Source: Chryseobacterium sp. LJ668 (lineage in GTDB: Bacteria > Bacteroidota > Bacteroidia > Flavobacteriales > Weeksellaceae). From it: 64,000 nucleotides of DNA. The notes under the pieces are model-generated. The model did no database searches, was not told the DNA's origin, and saw only the letters and a program-made list of their open reading frames with translations. Position 1 is the stretch's first letter. Each line of letters begins with the position of its first letter. This document shows positions 58,561 to 64,000 of the stretch, piece after piece. The stretch covers positions 1,798,001-1,862,000 of the forward strand of contig NZ_CP080443.1 in assembly GCF_019613955.1 (NCBI RefSeq). The letters are read 5' to 3'. The translations under genes were made by a program, and so were the position numbers.

Positions 58561-59955
58561 ATGAAAAGATATTTAGATTTTCTTAAAAAAGCCTTCAGCG
58601 AAGAAGAGACAGATTATACAAAAATAACCATCAGAAGCGCTGTTCTCTTATTAGCCATTCCTATGATGCTGGAAATGGCGATGGAATCTGTGTTTGCTTT
58701 GGTAGATCTTTATTTTGTCGGTCATCTTAAAGAAAGCGGCTTTGCCATTCAGACGGTTGGTCTTACCGAATCTGTTTTGACCATTATTTATTCAATAGCA
58801 ATCGGAATGAGTATGGCTGCAACTGCAGTTGTGGCAAGGAGAATTGGTGAGAAAAACCCTGAACAGGCATCCAGAAGTGCTGCGCAGGTAATTTTTGTTT
58901 CTTTCATTATAACATCGGTTCTAAGTTTAGCCGGAGTAATTTATGCAGAAGAAATCCTGATTTTAATGGGTTCAAAACCTGATGCGGCGGCTTATGGGAA
59001 AGATTTTACTAGAATCATGATGGGAAGCAGTATCATTATCATGCTTTTGTTTTTGATCAACGGAATCTTCAGAGGTGCAGGAAATGCAGCAATTGCCATG
59101 AAAAGTCTTTGGATTGCAAATATTGCCAACATTATTCTCTGTCCGGTCCTGATCAGAGGTTTGGGACCAATCCCTGCAATGGGACTTACCGGAGCTGCTG
59201 TTGCCACAACCATAGGAAGAAGTACCGGTGTTCTGTATCAGTTGTATCATATTTTTATCGCAGATTCTCTGGTGCGGATAAAGGTGTCTTATTTTAAACC
59301 TGATTTTAAACTAATTGCATCTATAGTAAAAATTGCAATACCGGGAATATTTCAGTTTGTGATTGCTTCCTGCAGCTGGATTTTTCTTGCAAAACTGGTT
59401 GCAACAACAGGTGGAGAAGATGCTTCCGCAGGTTACCAGACGGCACTTCGGCTCATGATGTTCTTCATGCTTCCTGCATGGGGACTGAGCAATGCAGCAT
59501 CTACGTTAGTGGGGCAAAATATGGGTGCGGGAGAAATGATCCGAGCGGAACAGTCTGTGATGAAAACAGTAAAGTATAACGTAATTTTTATGCTTTTGGT
59601 AAGTATACTGTTTCTTCTTCTCGGTGATTTTCTGGTAGGGTTTTTCACCGAAGAGAATATTATTAAAAGTTATGCCAAAAATGCTCTTCATATCATGAGC
59701 TTAGGATTTGTTTTTTACGGAATCGGAATGGTGACAATCAACGCTTTCAACGGAGCTGGAGATACTTGGACGCCGACCTGGCTTAATTTTTTTGGATTTT
59801 GGATGTTTCAGATTCCGCTGGCATATGTACTTTCAAAATATATGGAAATGGGGCCAAAAGGGGTTTTTATATCGATACCCGTTGCAGAAACTTTCATTAC
59901 CATTGTCGCATTTATTTTGTTTAAAAAAGGAAAATGGAAAAATGTGAAAGTCTAA
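58561..59955 (+). CDS. MATE family efflux transporter
   Basis: This 464-residue inner-membrane protein has 12 predicted helices in two MATE halves. The first half has IRSAVLLLAIPMMLEMAMESVFALVDLYFVGHL near residue 24 and the second IVKIAIPGIFQFVIASCSWIFLAKLVATTGG near 255. The internal repeats of SIAIGMSMAATAVVARRIGEKNPEQA and GWGLSNAASTLVGQNMGAGEMIRAEQS show the conserved G-x-x-x-A-x-x-V-x-x-x-x-G. MATE proteins export cationic drugs using Na+ or H+ gradients; the substrate is unknown. Monocistronic, divergent from the DUF2975/XRE pair. Confidence 0.93.
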   Translation: MKRYLDFLKKAFSEEETDYTKITIRSAVLLLAIPMMLEMAMESVFALVDLYFVGHLKESGFAIQTVGLTESVLTIIYSIAIGMSMAATAVVARRIGEKNPEQASRSAAQVIFVSFIITSVLSLAGVIYAEEILILMGSKPDAAAYGKDFTRIMMGSSIIIMLLFLINGIFRGAGNAAIAMKSLWIANIANIILCPVLIRGLGPIPAMGLTGAAVATTIGRSTGVLYQLYHIFIADSLVRIKVSYFKPDFKLIASIVKIAIPGIFQFVIASCSWIFLAKLVATTGGEDASAGYQTALRLMMFFMLPAWGLSNAASTLVGQNMGAGEMIRAEQSVMKTVKYNVIFMLLVSILFLLLGDFLVGFFTEENIIKSYAKNALHIMSLGFVFYGIGMVTINAFNGAGDTWTPTWLNFFGFWMFQIPLAYVLSKYMEMGPKGVFISIPVAETFITIVAFILFKKGKWKNVKV

Positions 59956-60045
59956 AGATTTAAATTATAAAACATTTAGCACCATAATCTTTTGAGTTCT
60001 AATTGTTAATCTCTAACTTCGTAGTCAAATAATAAATACATTGCT

Positions 60046-60162
60046 ATGGGAAAAGGAGACAGAAAGTCTAGAAAAGGAAAGATTATTTTAGGAAGCTACG
60101 GAAAGAAAAGACCGAAAAAAGCTTCAAAATCTTATTCTGCTGCAGAAAAAGCAAAAGACTAA
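60046..60162 (+). CDS. 30S ribosomal protein Thx
   Basis: This 38-residue very basic protein, MGKGDRKSRKGKIILGSYGK followed by KRPKKASKSYSAAEKAKD, has the MGKGDRKSRKGKI start of Thx (bS31), a small 30S subunit protein of thermophiles and Bacteroidota. It is short for gene callers. ATG at 60046. It ends 4 bp before a bidirectional terminator. Confidence 0.93.
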   Translation: MGKGDRKSRKGKIILGSYGKKRPKKASKSYSAAEKAKD

Positions 60163-60166
60163 AAAC

Positions 60167-60198
60167 AAAATGACCGAAGAGTACTCTTCGGTCATTTT
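60167..60198. terminator. Bidirectional terminator between thx and DUF937
   Basis: A perfect 32-bp palindrome, with no loop spacer, centred between 60182 and 60183 (core TGACCGAAGAG and CTCTTCGGTCA). On the plus strand it is followed by a T run; on the minus strand the A run 5' of the arm gives the U tract. It serves both convergent genes. Confidence 0.92.
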
Positions 60199-60215
60199 TT
60201 AATTATATTTTAAAA

Positions 60216-60872
60216 TTATTTTCCTCCAAAAAGGCCGCCCAACAAATCACCTATACCGCCACTTTGTTGTTTCTGCTGTTGTCCATTGCTCCCAAGTACA
60301 CTTCCTAAAATATCATTCAGAGGATTTCCGGATTGCGATTGTCCGCCGCCTAGAACACTTCCCAAAATATCATTTAACGGGCTTGATTGCTGCTGCTGAG
60401 CCTGGCTTTGTGCGCCACCCAAAATTCCGCCCAGAAGATCTCCTAAACCGCCCGCTCCTACATTGTTTTGCTGTTTTTCCTTACCTATATATCCCATGAT
60501 CACCGGAGCAAGCATTGCCAGGATCGGCCCGATTTTATCAATCGAAATTCCTGTATTTTGGGATAATTGGTTTTCAACTGTATTTTTCTGATTACCAAAT
60601 ATGTGAGATAGAATAGAACCTCCTTCATCCTGTCTGTTGTCAAGCTGTGAAGTATCGTCTAAAATGCTGCCGTCATGATCTTTGTCCAAAGCATTATTCA
60701 GAGCTTCTGCTTCATTCGCATCCTGAGATTTATTTTTAAGATAAGAAATGACGAGTGGAGTAGCCACCGCCAAGAGGGCGATAATCTGGTTTTTGCTGAT
60801 TCCGAATTTGTTTTCAGCTTGTTCTGCAACCTGGTTCCCTGTGTTTCCTGTCAATAGGTCAATTAAGTTCAT
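60216..60872 (-). CDS. DUF937 family protein
   Basis: This 218-residue protein has the DUF937 pattern: MNLIDLLTGNTGNQVAEQAENKFGISKNQIIALLAVATPLVISYLKNKSQ, then a helical pair around GISIDKIGPILAMLAPVIMGYIGKEKQQ, and a low-complexity Gly/Gln/Ser/Leu tail with repeated N-D-I-L-G-S-V-L-G units ending GDLLGGLFGGK. DUF937 is a conserved family of unknown function. No signal peptide is visible. It is convergent with thx, sharing a bidirectional terminator. Confidence 0.85.
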   Translation of the reverse strand: MNLIDLLTGNTGNQVAEQAENKFGISKNQIIALLAVATPLVISYLKNKSQDANEAEALNNALDKDHDGSILDDTSQLDNRQDEGGSILSHIFGNQKNTVENQLSQNTGISIDKIGPILAMLAPVIMGYIGKEKQQNNVGAGGLGDLLGGILGGAQSQAQQQQSSPLNDILGSVLGGGQSQSGNPLNDILGSVLGSNGQQQKQQSGGIGDLLGGLFGGK

Positions 60873-60982
60873 TGTGTTTTTTTATTTGTTAGTTAACCAA
60901 AGTTATTAAAAAATATTTCACTATCAATTTTTAAATGAATTTTCTTTTAAATTTTAAATCAATTCTGGATTTTAGCTTTATT

Positions 60983-62242
60983 TTACAATTTTCGAATTTC
61001 TTCAAGTGACTGTTTTTTTTTGCGCAGTTCTATAAATTGTCTGGAAGCTTCTTTCATGGCTTCAACATTATCGTTGCATTGTATATGATCTAATGTAAAT
61101 TCTAAACAGCCCACGTTATTATGAAGCCAAGGAAGCATATAATAGCGCAAACCATCTTTGTACAATTTTTCCTGATTAAATTTTTCACCGGCTTCTGTTA
61201 AAGACACAATGTAAAAGCACGACACATAAATTAAAGGAATAAATAAAGGGATAAACTTTAGTTTTTTCAAATGAAACCGATGGGCTAAAATCTTAATTCC
61301 TAATGCTGCAAAAACAATAAATATCAGATAGAAAGGAATGAAATAAACATAATTATCAGAAACAGCATAAAAAGTTGCAAATCCAAAGGTAAATAGAGAT
61401 GCGATGGCAAGAAATAGAAATTCATTTTTAAAGTTTCTATACACATAAATACCACCAGCGACGCAGAATAAAGTAAAAATATGAAAATTATAGATCAAAT
61501 AAAGTATTGATTTTATAACGTCTGTAATCAGATCAAACAAGCTCTGCGAGAAAGTATTATTGATCCAAAGCTCTGTTTTTGAGATGAAAACATACTTAAA
61601 TTCAATATCATTTAGATGGTTTACAAAAAACATTAGGGCAAAAATGAAAAGAAAAGAAGCCAACGACAGTAAAACTTTTTTTCTGTTGTCTCTTAATAGA
61701 TAAAGCAAGACAAAATAAGCAGGGATCAGCATAATATTCTGGATATGAATCCAAAAACTCACGCCCAACAGAATACCAGAGAGTAAAATATTTTTTTGAG
61801 AATTATCTTTAAAAGATCTGATTGAAAAGATAAGAAAGCCAACTACTGCTAATGCATTAAATGCATAAACTTCCACCGTTTCTGCACTGCGCCAAAATGT
61901 AAAGCTCAAGCCAAAAACAAAAGTTGAGGTAACGGCAATCCATTTTTCTGAAATAAATTCCTTTAATAAAATATAGACCAGACTAACTGTGAGAGAAGCA
62001 GGAATTATAGACATGAGACGCATCAGTAAAACGCTGTCTATATTCAGAAATTTTGAGAAAAATATGGGAATGTTAATGTATAAAAAATGCGAAAGAGGTG
62101 TCGCATGAGTTATAAATGTGCAGTTTTCAACATCTAAAACAAATCCAATTGAGTCTCCGAACGATATTTTAGAAAAACTTCCTAGGTAATAAATCAGAAA
62201 AAAAAGTAAAAAAATTAAGAAAGGAATAGTTTTACTTTTCAT
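60983..62242 (-). CDS. DUF2723-like integral membrane protein (GT-C-like)
   Basis: This roughly 419-residue protein has about ten membrane helices and resembles the DUF2723/protein-mannosyltransferase-like GT-C family: the N-terminal loop SFGDSIGFVLDVENCTFITHATPLSHFLY after TM1, and FVFGLSFTFWRSAETVEVYAFNALAV near residue 105, the typical F-W-R-x-A-x-x-x-E-V-Y-x-x-N motif. Such enzymes use polyprenyl-phosphate sugars at the membrane surface. The ATG at 62242 is preferred over the TTG at 62245. It starts 3 bp after the DUF2480 stop, so they are cotranscribed. Confidence 0.78.
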   Translation of the reverse strand: MKSKTIPFLIFLLFFLIYYLGSFSKISFGDSIGFVLDVENCTFITHATPLSHFLYINIPIFFSKFLNIDSVLLMRLMSIIPASLTVSLVYILLKEFISEKWIAVTSTFVFGLSFTFWRSAETVEVYAFNALAVVGFLIFSIRSFKDNSQKNILLSGILLGVSFWIHIQNIMLIPAYFVLLYLLRDNRKKVLLSLASFLFIFALMFFVNHLNDIEFKYVFISKTELWINNTFSQSLFDLITDVIKSILYLIYNFHIFTLFCVAGGIYVYRNFKNEFLFLAIASLFTFGFATFYAVSDNYVYFIPFYLIFIVFAALGIKILAHRFHLKKLKFIPLFIPLIYVSCFYIVSLTEAGEKFNQEKLYKDGLRYYMLPWLHNNVGCLEFTLDHIQCNDNVEAMKEASRQFIELRKKKQSLEEIRKL

Positions 62243-62245
62243 CAA

Positions 62246-62755
62246 TTAATTTTTAAAGATAGGCACATTCGAACAAGCTTCTCCGAACATCAGCGATTTC
62301 ACAATAGGTTTCAGCTGTTCTACCAGTTCGATGTAAGCGTTTTCAGGAATCTCTTTATCCGAACAGCCTTTTACCAGCACTCGTTTCCCTTTTAAATCAT
62401 CAAAATCATACGTCTGAATGGCATTATGCATCAGAAGAACTTCCAGATCTTCCTTATTGCCGTAAATTACTTTTTTGGCAACATCTGTTATTCTTGCCGT
62501 GATCAAAAAATACGCCCACAGCGGAACGATCGCATCTGCAGAATTATATATGTAAACATACTGATCTGCGTAATCATCAGGATTTATCGCTGCTACTTTT
62601 TCTCGGAAATCTTTTTCCTTTAAAATCATTTCCATGTAAAGAAAATCTTTAAGATCAATTCCTGTTCTGATGCCTTTTGGGACCAAATCAGTAAGGTCAA
62701 AATTAATCAATCCGCTGGAGGCAACTTTATTTTTTATTTCAAATTCGTCTGACAT
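62246..62755 (-). CDS. DUF2480 family protein
   Basis: This 169-residue soluble protein matches DUF2480, a small Bacteroidota-restricted family: VASSGLINFDLTDLVPKGIRTGIDLKDFLYMEMILKEKDFREKV and DQYVYIYNSADAIVPLWAYFLITARI, with a C-terminal GKRVLVKGCSDKEIPENAYIELVEQLKPIVKSLMFGEACSNVPIFK. No signal peptide. Two cysteines (in KGCSD and GEACSN) are spaced for possible metal or disulfide use. Function unknown. It precedes the DUF2723-like gene and is divergent from lpxB (104 bp between starts). Confidence 0.85.
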   Translation of the reverse strand: MSDEFEIKNKVASSGLINFDLTDLVPKGIRTGIDLKDFLYMEMILKEKDFREKVAAINPDDYADQYVYIYNSADAIVPLWAYFLITARITDVAKKVIYGNKEDLEVLLMHNAIQTYDFDDLKGKRVLVKGCSDKEIPENAYIELVEQLKPIVKSLMFGEACSNVPIFKN

Positions 62756-62765
62756 TTTTTATCAT

Positions 62766-62773
62766 TATCTTTG
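62766..62773 (+). promoter_or_regulatory. Candidate -7 element of lpxB
   Basis: TATCTTTG in the DUF2480-lpxB divergent gap, 86 bp before the lpxB ATG. A near-match upstream box TTCG lies at 62744-62747 with an 18-bp spacer. Confidence 0.4.
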
Positions 62774-62859
62774 AAGCAAATTTACTCAATTATAATTTGA
62801 ATTTTAATGTTTGAAACGGTCTTTTTAATAGATCATTCATCGCATATCAATTATCATTC

Positions 62860-63966
62860 ATGAAATATTACATTATCGCAGGTGAGGCTTCCGGAGATTT
62901 GCACGGGAGCAATTTAATGAAATCTCTTAAACAGAAAGATGCTAATGCAGAATTTAGATTTTGGGGTGGTGATCTTATGGAAAAACAAGGCGGAACTTTA
63001 GTAAAACATTATCGCGACTTGGCATTCATGGGCTTCTTAGAGGTTGCGATGAATTTAACAACTATTTTAAACAATATTAAATTCTGCAAAAATGATCTTA
63101 GAGACAACAGACCCGATGTTTTAATATTGGTCGATTATCCGGGGTTTAATTTGAGAATTGCAAAATTTGCTAAAGAACTTGGGATCAAGGTTGCGTATTA
63201 TATTTCCCCACAACTTTGGGCCTGGAAAGAAGGCAGGGTAGAAACCATCAAAAAATATGTAGATGAGATGATGGTGATTCTTCCATTTGAAGAAGATTTT
63301 TATCACAAGCATCAGGTAAAATCTCATTTCGTGGGCCATCCTTTGCTTGATGCAATTTCAACGCTGCAAGATATTGATAGTGAAGTATTTAAAATAGAAA
63401 ATAATTTAAACGAAAAAGAAATTATTGCTCTCCTTCCGGGATCCAGAAAGCAGGAAGTTGAAAAAATGCTGGAGATCATGCTTTCGGTAAGGCCTTATTT
63501 TAAAGATTATCAATTCGTTATAGCCGGTGCACCAAGTCTTGAAAAGGATTTTTATCAGAAATATGTTGATGAAAATGTGCATTTTGTTTCTAATAAAACA
63601 TACGATTTGCTGAGGTGTTCTAAAGCTGCACTAGTGACTTCAGGAACTGCAACACTGGAAACTGCACTCCTAAATGTTCCGGAAGTTGTTTGCTACCGGG
63701 GAAGCAAAATTTCTTATGCCATTGCAAAAAGACTCGTCAGACATATCAAATATATTTCGCTTGTCAATCTGATTATGGATCAAGAAGTAGTAAGAGAATT
63801 GATTCAGAATGAATTAAACACAAAAAATCTTGTTAAACAACTCAAATTTTTGCTTGAAGGCGAGACAAGAAATGATATGCTTAAAGCGTATGAAATTTTA
63901 AGAAGCAAGCTTGGCGGGGAAGGTGCGAGCGATAATGCTGCGGATATTATTTTAAAATTAAAATAA
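62860..63966 (+). CDS. lpxB: Lipid-A-disaccharide synthase
   Basis: This 368-residue GT19 enzyme joins UDP-2,3-diacylglucosamine and lipid X to form the lipid A disaccharide at the inner membrane. It starts YYIIAGEASGDLHGSNLMKSL, the LpxB N-terminal signature, then VDYPGFNLRIAKFAKELGIKVAYYISPQLWAWKEGRV near residue 88. The donor-site blocks are HFVGHPLLDAI near 156, LLPGSRKQEVEKML near 191 and ALVTSGTATLETALLNVPEVVCYRGSKISYAIAKRLV near 256. Length is normal. Together with waaA in this window it shows the strain makes Kdo-bearing lipid A. Stop at 63964-63966. Confidence 0.95.
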   Translation: MKYYIIAGEASGDLHGSNLMKSLKQKDANAEFRFWGGDLMEKQGGTLVKHYRDLAFMGFLEVAMNLTTILNNIKFCKNDLRDNRPDVLILVDYPGFNLRIAKFAKELGIKVAYYISPQLWAWKEGRVETIKKYVDEMMVILPFEEDFYHKHQVKSHFVGHPLLDAISTLQDIDSEVFKIENNLNEKEIIALLPGSRKQEVEKMLEIMLSVRPYFKDYQFVIAGAPSLEKDFYQKYVDENVHFVSNKTYDLLRCSKAALVTSGTATLETALLNVPEVVCYRGSKISYAIAKRLVRHIKYISLVNLIMDQEVVRELIQNELNTKNLVKQLKFLLEGETRNDMLKAYEILRSKLGGEGASDNAADIILKLK

Positions 63967-64000
63967 ATTTTTAAGAAATATTTTCTTTTTTTGATTACAT

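Overview
The window looks like a chromosomal stretch from a flavobacterium close to Chryseobacterium (Bacteroidota, Weeksellaceae). The reasons are: low-GC DNA; promoters of the Bacteroidota type (a TTTG or TTG box, about 18 to 22 bp, then TAnnTTTG); Bacteroidota-typical gene blocks (exbB-exbD-exbD-tonB-PstS-like-TPR, a long-form NusB followed by a DUF1573 lipoprotein and YajC, a DUF3276 PUR protein, BshB1); lipoprotein signals of the form S-C-S/V-K-K; and a Ku/LigD repair pair. The genus is inferred from overall resemblance and was not tested. No rRNA, CRISPR array, integrase or insertion sequence is visible. No gene-free stretch exceeds about 300 bp.

Region 1 (1-9.9 kb) is a surface-glycan region. 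Three plus-strand genes (a membrane protein cut by the window edge, a zinc-ribbon methyltransferase, a GT4 glycosyltransferase) converge on a minus-strand run of five glycosyltransferase-like genes headed by ornithine aminotransferase rocD. Region 2 (10-17.6 kb) is housekeeping: accC, accB, rpmF, DUF177, pdxA, divergent ribE, an NtrY-like histidine kinase, trmN6 and ftsE. Region 3 (17.7-31 kb) holds rpmH, an NrnA-type DHH phosphoesterase, a patatin, an alpha/beta hydrolase, a stand-alone ExbD, dsbD, tilS, an OmpA lipoprotein, an O-methyltransferase, an NlpC/P60 peptidase, waaA and a GT2 enzyme. Region 4 (31.2-40.8 kb) holds leuS and the TonB energisation cluster. Region 5 (40.9-46.8 kb) holds bshB1, tRNA-His, DUF3276, an MsbA-like ABC exporter, nusB, yajC and a DprE2-like SDR. 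Region 6 (46.8-50.7 kb) is the two-component NHEJ locus (ku plus ligD in two reading frames). Region 7 (50.8-64 kb) holds a large unknown protein, aspS, an ankyrin protein, an S41 peptidase, an XRE/DUF2975 pair, a MATE exporter, ribosomal protein Thx, DUF937, a GT-C-like membrane protein, DUF2480 and lpxB.

The points most worth a second look are: (1) ligD is split between its phosphoesterase and ligase-polymerase parts at a run of nine A residues, and a -1 shift there would restore one 855-residue protein; (2) a perfect 25-bp GC-rich hairpin with an AAA loop lies between yajC and the SDR gene; (3) the energisation system has three ExbD proteins, one of them far from any ExbB or TonB. Envelope genes dominate overall: Kdo transfer (waaA), lipid A disaccharide synthesis (lpxB), several glycosyltransferases, TonB energisation, DsbD and lipoproteins.
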